Assembly: GCA_030998225.1 (NCBI GenBank)
Contig: JAPYXD010000466.1
Location: 7,171,001-7,235,000, forward strand
DNA length: 64,000 bases
Direction: 5' to 3'
DNA from: Diplolepis rosae
Lineage: Eukaryota; Arthropoda; Insecta; Hymenoptera; Diplolepididae
The translations under genes were made by a program, and so were the position numbers. The notes beneath the pieces were generated by a model that saw only the letters and a list, made by a program, of their open reading frames with translations, did not search any database and was not told where the DNA came from. Of this stretch, positions 11,610 to 22,531 are shown piece after piece; within the stretch, counting starts at the first letter, position 1; each line of letters starts with the position of its first letter.

Positions 11610-12372
11610 TGTTACGTCCCATCGAATTAGACGTGTAGTTAAACAAATTAGTAACATCGGTTAGATTTAGATCAGAAGAAATTGTATCACCCGGTAAATG
11701 TGGAAGAACGCCCTAGAAACTGGACCTTGTCCCTTAACAAACAGACTGAGCACTTGAGATAAGAGTGCAACTGCCGGTCCAAGGTGCGATATCCGGTGCA
11801 TATACTGATTGACTCAACCCACCTTTTAAACTATTCCAATATAATTTTATTATATTTTCCTTTTCTTTGAACAAATATATATGTAAGTATAGATAGGTAT
11901 GCGTATAAAATAGTTTTAACAAACAAGTGTTATAATATGTATATATATATATACATTTGATTATATAGACATATATATTGTAATACTATACTAAGCGTGC
12001 AAATAAGAATTACGTTCAATCAAATATGTACATCTAAAACTCGATAAAAATATTAAAAATAATAATCATTTAAGATTTCACATAGACTTTCCATAAATTC
12101 AATATATACAAATCTTACCTTCTTATATTCTAAATAGAAATATTTTTCATTTCAACCCAGGCTTACAAATATAAGCTTTAGCACATAAATAACAATTTTA
12201 CTTAACAGAGTAAGTTATTTAAAAAAACTATAATATACAGGAAATAACAAATGCAAGATCTGAATAATAGATTCATGTAAAAGGCAAGGAGAATACGAGG
12301 ACACTCAGTATAATCCTTATCTACACTCTTGCTCTCCTTGTCTTACGCATAGCCCTTATGGGGGTTAAGGCA

Positions 12373-12408
12373 TATAAATACGAGCCCAAATTTTAACGGG
12401 TGTCAGTC
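12373..12408 (+). promoter_or_regulatory. Retroelement promoter: TATA box and arthropod initiator
   Basis: ATATAAATA at 12372-12380 is followed by TCAGT at 12403-12407, about 30 bp downstream. This is the spacing and initiator consensus of arthropod TATA promoters. It would start transcription on the plus strand inside the solo LTR, giving a U3/R boundary near 12404. An AATAAA lies at 12513-12518, consistent with the R region. Confidence 0.7.
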
Positions 12409-12647
12409 TTCGATCAGATCTAGATCTGAGGTTTTTACCTCATCTAGTTTTCTACAATAAGTACTAGTTCAACTGTGGGGCGTTCGATTTCAATTTGTAC
12501 AACTTCAACTTCAATAAAGTACAAGTAAGCAAATAACGTTTTTCTTCAATTTCTTTTTCTTTTACATTGAAATCCATTTGTTCACCCAACTCTCGATTTT
12601 CTAAGTTCATTTTTAACAATTTTCCAAATTCTCAAATTTATATTTGT

Positions 12648-13128
12648 GTGGTCAGGCCTTTAATAGAGCTTACCACAGTTTATGTTTTATGACTTTATCC
12701 ATTCTCGAATTTATATTTGTGTGGTCAGGCCTTTAATAGAGCTTACTACAGGTTATGTTTTATGAATTTATCTATTCTCGAATTTATATTTATGTGGTCA
12801 GGCCTTTAATAGAGCTTACCACAGTTTATGTTTTCTTCTGATTTTACCAATTTCTCATATCTTATATTAGTGCAGTGTCAGGCCTTTAATAGAGCTTAGC
12901 ACGATCCAAGTTTTCTATGATTTTACCCAATTTTGCATTTATGTGATGTCAGGCCTCTAATAGAGCTTAACACAGTTGATGTTTTCTTATGGTTTTACCA
13001 ATTTCTCGTATTTTATATCAGTACAGTGCCAGGCCTTTAATAGAGTTTAGCACAAGTACATTTCTCTCAGATTTATCTTAGTGCCAAGGTGTTTTATGTG
13101 GTGCCAGGCCTATAAAAGAGCTTAGCAT
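12648..13128 (+). repeat. Seven-copy array of ~68-80 bp repeats with a hairpin core
   Basis: Seven copies of a core AGGCCTTTAATAGAGCTTA are each bounded by short complementary arms. Copies span about 12648-12676, 12721-12749, 12794-12822, 12875-12902, 12942-12974, 13026-13053 and 13101-13128. Arms read GTGGT/ACCAC in copies 1 and 3, GTGGT/ACTAC in copy 2, and GTGC/GCAC in copy 6. Copy 4 has GTG/CAC, and copies 5 and 7 have shorter pairings. Several arm changes are matched on both sides while the core stays nearly constant. The array lies 3' of the TATA/Inr and AATAAA, so it would be in the transcribed U5 part of the LTR. Spacer sequence between cores is AT-rich and less conserved. Confidence 0.85.
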
Positions 13129-13460
13129 ATATTTAATTTTCCATACCTTATACCAGGAGTGATGTTTGACACACATGAATTGTCCATCAATTTACCAATC
13201 TATCAACGTTTTTAATCGTAAAATTTATATTTGTTAGGAATTTCATCATAATTAAGGATTCTGGGGTTCGACCCTTAATATTTTCTCGAAACAAGGAATT
13301 AATACTTAGTATCGGTCCGTAATCATCTCGTGGCTCAAGTTTGCTAACAACCTATTTTACATTAGGCGTTCCCTAGGCTATAGCACGTGGGTGTTGGCCT
13401 AAAGGATAATCAACAACATTTGTTGATTTTAAATTTGTGAGTTTCCGGACATAACAACCC

Positions 13461-13655
13461 GATGTTGTTGCCATCTAATCATCACATGACTCGTCTCATA
13501 ATTCGTGAAGAGCATCTTCGACTAAAACACGCTGGAACTCAAGCGACTTTATACTCGGTTCGAGAACGTTATTGGCAGAAGGAATATTTAAATCAGCTAA
13601 ATATTCGTATAATTTTAAAATTGTGTTGAACGTGCTCGTTCAAAGGGGCCGGCGT
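13461..13655 (+). pseudogene. BEL/Pao integrase zinc-binding segment, continuing across the solo LTR
   Basis: Directly after the target duplication the pol frame resumes with the HHCC zinc-binding region of a BEL/Pao integrase: 'HHMTRLIIREEH', 'HAGTQATLYSVRERYW', then C-x2-C residues near 13624-13632. The middle codon of that last pair is a TGA stop. The frame ends where the 105-bp direct repeat begins at 13661. The catalytic integrase core and 3' end are lost. Confidence 0.85.
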
Positions 13656-13660
13656 GTTGC

Positions 13661-13766
13661 GCAGTAAAAGGACTATTAAAAGTTGAAAATTATCATAAAG
13701 CATTTAGAAAATAGTTAACAAGAATTCTTAAATTTGAGTGATGTTATAACGTTTATATATTTATCT
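13661..13766 (+). repeat. Right copy of the 105-bp direct repeat
   Basis: Nearly identical to 8879-8983 and in the same orientation. It cuts off the BEL integrase reading frame abruptly. The following ~230 bp (to the MITE at 14002) show no gene. Confidence 0.75.
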
Positions 13767-14001
13767 CAAGCCTACCTTCTCTTGCCCATTCTGTATTTAC
13801 AATAAGCAGCTGCAAGGAATAAACAGGAAAATTTGTAAGCTCAGAATATACAAACTAATTTGTCTCTTCGATCCAACTCATCTACCTAGTCCAACAATCC
13901 GCCTACAGCCCCCACCATCTAATTTCGAAAACCAACCAAATCTCCCAACACCTTCCTAGATTTGCTTCTTTTGAACTTAAAGTACAATTTCTGATGTACA
14001 A

Positions 14002-14502
14002 AACCTTTCTAAATCATTTCAGTCGATTATGTCGATAATTAGAAAAGTGTATCACTCACCATGATAACTGAACTCTACCATATCGACCTTATCAACCTAG
14101 ATTTAGAATTAACGTCATTTAAAATCAGATGGAATTTTCAATACATATTTAAACAATTTTTTCTGTGAAAAAAGGAACGCTTCCACTCCCCTGGGTATCG
14201 AGCCCAGGACCTTTCCATTGCCGGTCGAATGCTCTATCATCAATTTATTGAATGACCCTTAGGGTCTTTCAGGTGCTTGGAAGGGAGGGATGCATGGGGT
14301 GTTAATTCAGTTTCCTGTTGGCGTTCCGTGGAGGAGGGTCTGCGTCCCCATGGAGGGTGATAGGAGACACACATTTATTTAAATATTTATTTTTATAGTG
14401 TTACAGCTCTGAAGAGTTCTGAAGAGTAGAGTTCAGTTATCATGGTGAGTGATACACTCTTCTAATTATCGACATAATCGACTGAAATGATTTAGAAAGG
14501 TT
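14002..14502. mobile_element. MITE with 77-bp inverted arms enclosing a SINE
   Basis: The left arm (14002-14078, starting AACCTTTCTAAATC) and right arm (14426-14502, ending GATTTAGAAAGGTT) are near-perfect reverse complements. Between them lie a tRNA-derived SINE (about 14140-14240) and a GC-richer stretch at 14270-14350. I could not settle a target duplication. Confidence 0.8.
14140..14240 (-). mobile_element. tRNA-derived SINE copy 1
   Basis: On the minus strand GATAGAGCATTCG (14238-14226) resembles a pol III A box, and GGGCTCGATACCC (14205-14193) is a tRNA B box inside a T-arm-like stem (CCTGGG...CCCAGG). A tail follows, with a CGTT/CGTC, a T-rich run and CACAGAAA. The same tail follows tRNA-like heads at 35960-36070 and 43400-43505. 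This links the three as one SINE family rather than tRNA genes. Confidence 0.65.
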
Positions 14503-15032
14503 AACCCTCAAGCACTCGTTTCTTTTTCTCTTCACAAACCTATCCCTTCTTAGTTTGCAATTTAAGGGATATCTTGCGTTAAACTAAACGCGAGACATAA
14601 CAGCATATATGCAGTCTTCGCGGACATTGCACAAATAGCCTTGACATATGAGCAGAGTTTTTTAGAAAATTTTTTTGTTAACCCGGTAAATTTTATCCCG
14701 AACTGGGGTACAAAATGCATTCGGTTTATAGATGAATTGTTTATTGCTTCTATTGTCTTTCTTTGTTACCTGATCTAGGGATCAATTCCCGTCTCATAAA
14801 AAAATTTTCTTCCAAATATTTCATCTAACAATTCGTCACAAGTTTGGGTTTGAGACGTCTCAAACTTCTATATCATTAGAATAAAGCAGTTGTTATGGCG
14901 TAAAAAATTTCAGTTTTTCCATGCTTTGAGTAAAAAAATGATTAATAAACAAATAGAGGAGCAAAAGTTCAGACGGCGAAGCTCTTCAGAATTTATTGCA
15001 CTTTAATGTTAATAAAAAAAGATGAAAAATTT
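14503..15032. other. Intergenic, nothing recognisable
   Basis: AT-rich sequence with many stops in all frames. No boundaries of known elements. Confidence 0.5.
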
Positions 15033-15189
15033 GGTAGGTATACATTGTACCATAGTTTTAGTTGCCCAAAGTTTAAATTGCCCATAAAATCACCAGACGT
15101 CACTAAATTTGAAAAGCAGTGTTAGGCGAAGATTATGAAAGGAATGTGTTGGCGAAAACTGCAAGGATTTGGTACAATGTATACCTACC
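15033..15189. mobile_element. Short MITE (157 bp) with TIR GGTAGGTATACATTGTACC
   Basis: The left end GGTAGGTATACATTGTACC and right end GGTACAATGTATACCTACC are perfect inverted repeats. A related, longer foldback copy with the same left end begins at 46439. The two share the internal segment AGTTGCCCAAAGTTT...ATGTGTTGGC. Confidence 0.85.
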
Positions 15190-15896
15190 GAAAAATTTGA
15201 CCAAAATTGAAGGTTCTGGTCATTTTTAAACGAAAAAAGTGCATTTTCTCCCAGTGTGCGGCACCTTCACAGATCCTTTTAGAGGATCTTCATTGGTTCG
15301 TAGTGTTCTAAAGATTTGTGTAACCAAAATTACGTTTTTCTATCTATAATAACTTTATGATAATAACTCTGTATGCGAGCACGAGAATATGACCGAGAAA
15401 AAAAGCAAAAAGTGTGAGTTTAAAAGGTATCGAAATTAATACAATAATTTTATTTTTTAGCGTTAAAAAATAAAAAAACAATACCTATCATTGAAGGCAG
15501 TGCAGTGGTTCACCCGGTTCACCATTTGCGAAACGTCTCCACCGTTAAAGTTCTCCATTGGTTAGAGTGAGACACAACTATACTTTAGGTGACATAAAAT
15601 ACGAAACGCGAGTTTCACATAGAGGGTGAGATATGAAATGTTGAGTGCTTTTCCAAGAAAATATTAGTATACTTAGGTACAGGGAGCAAGTCTACTTTTT
15701 AAATTTGAAACCAGTAGCCAGCGAGCCTCGGTAAGGTATTAGTGGGAGTCGATGCGTGACGTCTTGTGACGTAGCGCTAATTTGATCGCGAATATTTAGC
15801 TTGTCAATCCGGTCTGAGCCGAAATTTTGTTAAGCTTAACCAATAAATATTAAATCCGATTCAGCGAGCCTATAGTCTTTATTTAAAAATTTATGG
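15190..15896. other. Intergenic DNA with a fragment of the 28.5-kb foldback family
   Basis: 15478-15592 resembles the interior of the foldback at 28261-28845 (shared GAAGGCAGT(G/A)CAGTGGTTCAC and GAGTGAGACACAACTATACTTT). Nothing else is recognisable. Confidence 0.5.
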
Positions 15897-16055
15897 TGCA
15901 TTTATACCTCTGTCTGCCATGACCGGTGCGGACAGAAAATACATAAAAGCAAAAAAGACTGACGTTTTCTTTTTGTCCAATTTTACACTGTCTGTCTCCT
16001 TTACTCTTATGTGTTTTCTGTCCGCACCGGTCAGGCAGACAGAGGTCTAAATGCA
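15897..16055. mobile_element. MITE (159 bp) with TIR TGCATTTATACCTCTGTCTG
   Basis: Left arm 15897-15942 and right arm 16010-16055 are reverse complements over about 45 bp (CTCTGTCTGCC, ACCGGTGCGGACAGAAAA) with few mismatches. The loop is ~65 bp. Target duplication unclear. Confidence 0.8.
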
Positions 16056-16129
16056 TTATTAAATCTCAGGATAGGACACACCAATCACAAACTTGCGAGT
16101 TGTCGCACCTGCACGGCTCGTAAGATTGT

Positions 16130-16965
16130 TGTGATAACCCCCATCGGTCACAATGCCGTTTAAGTTTTGCGCGGGCTTTTTTTTTTTATTTAAATATCCA
16201 TCGGCCGGCTTATGAAAATAAGGACGGAAGATCGTTGTAAGAGCAATTTAATAAAGATTTATTATAAACAAAAGGTTTAAAACTTCGAGAGAACGGACTT
16301 CCTTAGTCGAGAGTTAAGACAAAATTCTGTCGATCAGCTATAGCCGTTCTTGCGTGTTGCTGGGCCCGGTCAAGTTGAAGGCGATGGATCACCCCCGCTA
16401 AGCCAATCGTAATCTCTAAAACCACCCTCTAGAGTTGCGAGTCACGCCTTCAAAAGTTCACTAGAGAGGGAAGGTTGAGAGATGACCATTTCTTTCAATC
16501 TCAAGAGTTTCCAGAGACCCTTGAAACAAAACACCCTTTCCTATTTTTTTTTATAATTCGCAGATATTGTTTTCGCTGAATGTAACTTGCCCGTCTACAT
16601 TAATTATTGACAGTTCGTTTCATCCCCTTTTTTTTATAATGCCTAAAGATTTATTTCAGGAGTGTCCTGGACACTCCGTGGGAAAGATACCAAGTCTTAT
16701 TTCCCAAGAGTAGCCCAGACTAGACTCGCAGTCTAAAGAAATAGAAAATATTAACTTAATATAAATTCTAACATTAATTTTTATTCTAAAGTCTCCTTAA
16801 TAGATCTACAATTTTGCCATATGAATATGAATTTGTAAAAGTTCAACTCTACTTCGAATTTAAATTTATCACGTGATATTAAGAAGTGATAGTTGTGAAT
16901 ACGCCTTTTATTTGCTCTCTCTCTCTCTCTAAAATAAAGATGAACGCACGAATGCAATCATCACA
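16130..16965 (-). repeat. 3' LTR of the Ty3/gypsy element (836 bp)
   Basis: Matches 24030-25044 closely in its shared parts but differs by two large indels. It has a ~57-bp segment with a CT microsatellite (about 16887-16943) that the other LTR lacks. It also lacks a ~235-bp segment present in the other LTR at about 24452-24687. Confidence 0.95.
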
Positions 16966-16976
16966 CCTTCCTCCTT
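16966..16976 (-). promoter_or_regulatory. Polypurine tract
   Basis: On the minus strand AAGGAGGAAGG immediately precedes the 3' LTR start TGTGATGATT. This is the expected position and composition for the plus-strand primer of reverse transcription. Confidence 0.85.
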
Positions 16977-17429
16977 ATTCTTAGAAAAAACGAGGATACG
17001 AGTTTTTTCGTGCAGGGAACAATATCGACATTACCAACACTATTTTGTGTAATACTACGAGTGCGTTATTTAAATAAGTGCGCTGAGTTTACATTGAAAA
17101 CCTATTTGTCCATTTGGTAATGTATAAAAATTTTGAGGTTATCCTATAATTGTTTTCATAAGGTAAGTATGAATGTATTATGTGTACAGGAATTTAAGTT
17201 TCGCTAAGTATTATAAAAATAGAAATATATGTTCATATTCTAGAGGTTATCTATTTTTTATTATTTTATATATATATATAACTCTACAAGAGTGTTGGGG
17301 TATAGGTGGAGCAATTTTCGTAATCAAAATGTCCAAATTAATTTAATAATAAGATGATTCTTATTCAACGTGTCTTTAATATAATTTATATTTCCTCTCC
17401 CTTATTTAACGCAAATTTTTTTTATTTTT

Positions 17430-19115
17430 TTTTTTTATTGTTATTCTAATATTTCGAGGTTTGCTCGTAAGTGGGCTAGCTTTAATTTATTTTTGTGGAC
17501 TATCTTTCGTCTACTTTCACTAATAGCTATTTCTATGTTATGATCTTTAAATACGTTGGTAATTTTATATGGTCCCTCATAGTGATCGTCGAGTTTTGAC
17601 GTTCGAGGTTCCTTTTGAACATATAAGTATTCACCGATCTCGTAGTTTGCTACCTTTGATTTTTGATCATAATAGTATTTGTACCTAAGTTTGGCCTGCT
17701 CGATATTTTCTCAAGCTGTGGACTGAGCTTCGAAAATCCTAAACAGTAAATTATTTAAGTGTTCTTCGTAAGTAATCGACACTTCTCCACTTTCAAATTC
17801 GGATGGGATGCGAGCTTCTTCGCTGAAGACTAACCTATGCGGAGTAAATTGAGTTGAGGAATGCACTGTAGTGTTGTAGGAGAACATGGCGAATTTCAAC
17901 CATTGGTCCCAATTATACATAGTGCAGTAATGTCTCAAGTACTCGACAAAAACATGATGGCTTCGTTCGAGACCACCGAGGGATTGAGGATGGAAAGCTG
18001 TAGATTTAATTTGCTTTATCTGGAATATGCGACAGAACACCTTCATGATTCGGCTGAGGAAATTACTACCTTGGTCAGTGTGAATAAGCCTGGGACAACC
18101 AAATCGACAAATTATATTTTCTGCTAGTGCTACTGCGATTGCGACAGAATCTATGGTTTTTAAAGGTATGGCAGCTGAGTATTTCGTTAAACAATCTTGA
18201 ACTGTTAAAATATACTTATTTCTATTTTCAGTTACAGGAAGGGGGCCTACGATGTCGATTTGAATCTTGTCGAAGGCTTTTCGGGGTGTGTCGGTAATTC
18301 TCATGGGCTCTTTTCCTTTTTTTCTAAGCAATTTCCGCCTTTGACAACTCTCACATGACCACAAAGTTTTCGATGTCTTGTTTTGCTCCCTCCCAGAAAA
18401 ATCTATTGCGCAAACGAAGATATGTTTTCGAAATTCCCAGATGACCTCCGGTGGTAGAAGAATGACATTCTTCTATTATTCGTTGTCTGTCTTCAAAAGC
18501 TAGAATTTTTAATTTATTGGTACAAATTGTGATTGTCATTCCACTTCCACCGAATATGCCTCGAATAGTATCTTCTATTTCCACCCAAGATAAGCGATCT
18601 AACCCATTTCCTGTTTTTGAAACACTACATGTTTTGACTTCTAAGGCGTCCATAGCGTTTTTGAGTCCAACCAAGCACTGTCTCACTGTTTCCAAATGTG
18701 GTCTTTCGTCGTAAGTAGATTTCACGACCAAATGGAATATATACTTGTTCTCTTGTTCGAACACTACCGCGTTTCCCATTTGAGGTTTTGTTGAGAGTAG
18801 AGCTTCGAAATTAACTAAACCTTCGCTTTCTAGCTTCTTACTACTTTCCGTGGTAAATTTACAGTCTTGTGAGATAAAGTGTATAATATGATCTCCTCTT
18901 GCCTCAAATGGTTCATTCTTATATCTAATACATGAATTAGGAAGTGCCGAGATTGTTTTAATTTTAAAGGGGATGTTTTGTTTGTCTGTGCTCAACTGGA
19001 ATCCTCTCCTTTTGAGTTCAGACAGATAACTTATTTCATTAGCAATATTCATTATTTTAGCTTCGACACTCACTTCCTCATCCTCGGGAAAGGAGGCAGA
19101 TTTATCTGACGTCAC
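17430..19115 (-). pseudogene. Ty3/gypsy integrase with zinc domain, catalytic core and GPY/F tail
   Basis: 19115-18351 leads through a linker to the HHCC zinc region ('IIEECHSSTTGGHLG', 'YLRLRNRFFW'), then after a frame change at ~18355 to 'SCESCQRRKL' (18364-17711). The catalytic core shows 'FDKIQIDIVGPL', 'LIHTDQGSNF' and 'HPQSLGGLERSH', that is the D, D and E of the DDE integrase. 'FSYNTTVHSSTQFTPHRLVF' follows. A TGA at 17713-17711 interrupts, and the same frame then continues to about 17430 with 'LDDHYEGPYKI', a GPY/F module. The enzyme would insert cDNA and produce the 4-bp duplications seen here. Confidence 0.92.
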
Positions 19116-19851
19116 CTATCCTTCTACGAGGTCCCTACCCCCTGGCCGGCAAGCCAAACCTTTTTCACAAATACTTGCACATTTGCCTATAGGTCTTTTC
19201 AAGTCGGAACGAGAGTGTCTCTCCTCGGGATCAGGTGGCAGAGGTAACTAATGTAAATTTGCGACCGTGAAGATATGGTCTAAAATTTTCAACTCCGAAT
19301 AATATGGCTAAGAGTTCTTTTTCGATTGTGGCGTATCGTGTCTCGGCTTCGTTCAAGAGCCTTGACGCGTAGGCCACAGGAAGATCTTCGTCAATCTTTC
19401 CTTGACTCAGAATAGCCCCAATTGCGTAATCGGACGCATCTGTTGTGACAATGAAAGGTCTTTTGAAGTCGGGATATTGGAGAATAGGGTCGGTTATAAT
19501 TAAATCTCGCATTTTCTCAAAAGCTCTTTGCTGGGCTTCGTCCCAACGGAATTTGACACCTAATTTAGTAAGCACGGTTAAGGGTTTTGCCAGTTTAGCG
19601 AACTCTGGTATGAACCGTCGATAGTATCCAATTAATCCAAGAAATTGTTTAACATTTTTTCGCGTTTTGGGGCGCGGGAAGTTTTTGACGGCGTCTATCT
19701 TTCGTGGATCTGGTTTTACTCCGTTTTCGGTAATTACATGGCCTAAATATGTGATCTCTCTCCTTAGGAAATGACATTTTTCAGGTTGCAGAGCGAGACC
19801 TGCAGTTTTTAGTCTACCCAGAAGTTTCTTTAGTTCTTGAGAATGTTCTTC
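19116..19851 (-). pseudogene. Ty3/gypsy RT connection and RNase H, 3' part rearranged
   Basis: After the stop at 19854 the frame reads on through 'LGLIGYYRRFIPEFAKLAKPL' into RNase H (19575-19231): 'WDEAQQRAFEKM', 'IVTTDASDYAIGAILSQG', 'YASRLLNEAETRYATIEKE' and 'GVENFRPYLHGRKFTLVT'. The usual 'DHKPL' that follows TLVT is missing. The sequence passes into about 100 bp of unrelated DNA (19230-19116) before the integrase linker starts. This is a deletion or replacement that removes the end of RNase H and the start of integrase. Confidence 0.88.
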
Positions 19852-21198
19852 CTATGAACTGGAGTATACGACGATGTCGTCCATATACACGAAGAGTTCA
19901 AGACCTTGAAGACCAGATAATACTTGGTCCATGAGTCTTTGGAAAGTTGAGGGGGCAGTTTTTAGACCAAAAGGCATTCGCTTATACTCATAATGACCAT
20001 ATGGCGTAGAGAAAGCAGTTTTAGGTTGGGATTCAGGATCCATGGGGATTTGATGGAATCCTGATGCCAGATCGAGGGTCGAAAAATATTTTGCTCCTCC
20101 TAGTTGGTCGAGTATGTCGCAAATGTTTGGAAGTGGGTATGCGTCGCTAATGGTTTTTTCGTTTAAAGATCTGTAGTCTGTAACCATACGGGTTTTTATT
20201 TGACCATTAGAGTCAGGTTTTTTGGGCACAATCCATATTGGCGAGTTATAAGGAGAATTGGAGGGTTTTATAATGTCATTTTTTAACAACTCCGCGACAT
20301 GTTTTAAAGCTTCTTCCTTGTGAAATTGAGTTTGACGATATTGTTTAACGTTTACTACTTTTTCATCGGTGGTTTTTATTTTATGAGCAATTACGTTAGT
20401 ATTTCCACGTTTGTCTGCTGGTAAATGAAATTGGTAGGGAAAAGTATTTATAATTCCAAGTAAATAAGTCTTTTCTTCATCATTTAAGTGACCTATATTT
20501 AATAATTTAATAATATCGCACAATCTTTGGGCGTGAGCAGGTGTTTTTTCTGAAGAGGGATCATTTTTATTTAAACTTTGTTTTTCTAAATTAACAAAAT
20601 TAAAATCCTCCAATTCTACGGGTGGCAAGGTCAGTTCAGTGTCTTCTGAAGTCGAATTTATGGCAAAAACTTTAACGAACCCATTTTGTGAATTTACCAA
20701 AACTTCTCCTAAAAAAATTCCGGGTCCCGCTTGAATTTTTCTGATGTATCCTGTTTCTAAATTATTATTTTTTACGGGGAGCGTTACCAAAACCTTTTGG
20801 CGAGCTGATAGTCTAATAGTAGTATGAGTTTCGAAGGGAATACTCATTCCACCTATCATTAGATCCCCATTTGAGTTTCTTTTAAATCTTAATGTGGCTT
20901 CCTGAGATTTCAAAAACTCTATTCCTAAAATTCCTTCAGATTGAATATTAAACTTTCCAGGAACCACCTGGAACTTAATTAATGTCCCTTTTATTTCAAT
21001 TTCTACTTCGCCTAAGGTTCTGGTAATGCCCTTTCCTATACCGATAAGATTGAATATTTTGTTTTTATTTATTGAAATATTATCTATAAGAACTCCCTGT
21101 TTTATTAAATTTAGATTCGACCCAGTGTCTATAAGGAATTCGGCAGTTTTATTTCGGAAAGAGTTCTCAGTAAAAGTAATAATTGGGTCTTTATTCAT
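19852..21198 (-). pseudogene. Ty3/gypsy protease and reverse transcriptase
   Basis: A 448-codon open frame. Near its N-terminus (residues ~22-32) is the aspartic protease motif 'LIDTGSNLNL'. 'GILGIEFLKSQEATL' is the downstream protease motif. RT motifs follow: 'KPSNSPYNSPIWIVPKK', 'RMVTDYRSLNEKT', 'YFSTLDLASGFHQIPM', 'YEYKRMPFGLKTAPSTFQRL' and the active site 'FVYMDDIVVYS'. A TAG at 19854-19852 ends it just after the active site. The downstream sequence continues in frame, so this is a single nonsense mutation. It is the best-preserved part of the element. Confidence 0.95.
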
Positions 21199-21339
21199 TT
21201 TTCATGAGTCGAGGTTCCAAAGGACCCGACGTGTTTGGACGTGGAAGGAGTTGGTGCCTGAAAGTTGGAGTGATTGAATTTTTCTTTCACACCTTTTCGA
21301 GGTCCATTCTGAAAATTTGTCCCTTGTTTTATTTCGAAA

Positions 21340-22531
21340 CTGCGTTTTGCTAGGCAATTTTCTTCATAATGATTGGGACCCCTGCAGAAACCGCATTTTC
21401 CAATTACTTTACTAAATTTATTCGACCATCGGGGACAATCGCTTTTATAATGGCCGAATTATCCACATCCATAACATTTAATTTGATCTAAGTTAGGGCA
21501 GTGGATTTTGTTATTTTGGTCTCTAGTACCCTCTACTTTGTGAACTCGGTAATGTTCATTTCTATTCCGATCTCGGATTTTTTTGAATTGCGTAAATTAT
21601 TCAAACATTCGACTTCTGTTTCGACAGTCATCGCGACATTCATAATAGCTTGAAGACTCTCAGCTCGCCGAATAGTCATTCTTGTTTCTATTTTCTCTGT
21701 CAACCCGCGAATGAAACAAGAAATAGCGTTTTGCGTGGCACCTAATTTCATACCAGCAATTGCTTCAATAGGAAATCCTTCCTCGATAGCATCAAGGGTG
21801 CGTTGAAGAATTTCACTAACGCGGATTCCATATTTAAGTACCGACTCATTTTGAGATTGTGCTACATTAGAAATCTGAGCTTGAAGTTGACTCAGATCTT
21901 TTTGGGGGCTGAAGGCAGATCTAATTGCCTCCAGTTAAGAGTCCATAGAGTCGGGTTCAATATTATTTTGGAGATACAAATCGGCATTTCCTATAATTTT
22001 ATTTCTAACCAGGGTAACGAGGAAACACATATCGCCCGGATGTACGACTTTTTCTGCGGGTCTACAGGCTCGAATAAAAGAAAGTACTGAGGGTGAATTG
22101 CCGTCGAATTTAGGCACCATGTCAGCGGCTAGCTTTATGCTAAGATACCGTCGTGACTTAGATAGTGAAGTAGGGGATGTGGAGGATTCTTTCTCGCATT
22201 CAAGAGGAGAAACTTTGTCAACATTGAATTGAGGGCTGTCGATACTTCTGAATTCTGAAGATTAATTTCGAGAAGAATCTATTTCTTCGGTGAATTTGTA
22301 GGGAATAAGTTTTCCATTTTTGCTTATCGCGTACAGGACTAGGGGGGCATTTGAATAGGCAGTGCTTGCACTTGCGGGGGTTTCAATTAAATTGAGAGTT
22401 AGGTCGATATTCCGAGAAATGTCTGTCTGATTCTCATTTTGGAGGACAGTGGTGTTTGGGAGGTTGTCATTGGCATATTCAAGGTTATTTGCAGGCATCT
22501 CGCTCGCACTACGGTTGGATTCTCCGTCCAT
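21340..22531 (-). pseudogene. Ty3/gypsy gag region, several breaks
   Basis: 22531-22262 is the first frame from an ATG (starts MDGESNRSASEMP), ending in a stop. 22120-21935 ('VPKFDGNSPSVLSFIRAC') and 21751-21533 ('GATQNAISCFIRGL') are capsid-like pieces typical of arthropod gypsy gag. Near 21480-21420 the minus strand encodes a zinc knuckle, C-Y-G-C-G-stop-F-G-H-Y-K-S-D-C, with a TAA at 21461-21459 inside it. A second cysteine cluster lies near 21385. Gag would package element RNA. At least three stops or frame changes are present. Confidence 0.82.

Larger units (their letters stand above)
11610..13456. mobile_element. Solo LTR (1847 bp) inserted in BEL/Pao integrase, TSD ACCC
   Basis: The insert starts TGTTACGTCC and ends GGACATAACA, a short inverted terminus with TG...CA ends. 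It is flanked by the 4-bp duplication ACCC (11606-11609 and 13457-13460), the size made by Ty3/gypsy-type integrases. Removing the insert and one ACCC brings the BEL integrase frame back into register, which fixes both boundaries. No gag or pol lies inside, so this is an LTR left after LTR-LTR recombination. Inside are a TATA box and initiator on the plus strand, an AATAAA, and seven copies of a repeat with a hairpin-forming core. It is not related in sequence to the LTRs at 16130 and 24030. Confidence 0.92.

Noticed and set aside
12648..13128. CRISPR-like array
   Set aside because: Repeats are regularly spaced, but the spacers are related to each other, the setting is an LTR in insect DNA, and no cas genes are present.
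14140..14240. Functional tRNA genes at the SINE heads
   Set aside because: The acceptor stems do not pair, A and B boxes are degenerate, and all three continue into one shared non-tRNA tail.
10825..19854. Three TAG stops in pol frames as a sign of stop-codon readthrough
   Set aside because: They occur in two unrelated, otherwise decayed elements, at positions where readthrough is not known; simple nonsense mutations suffice.
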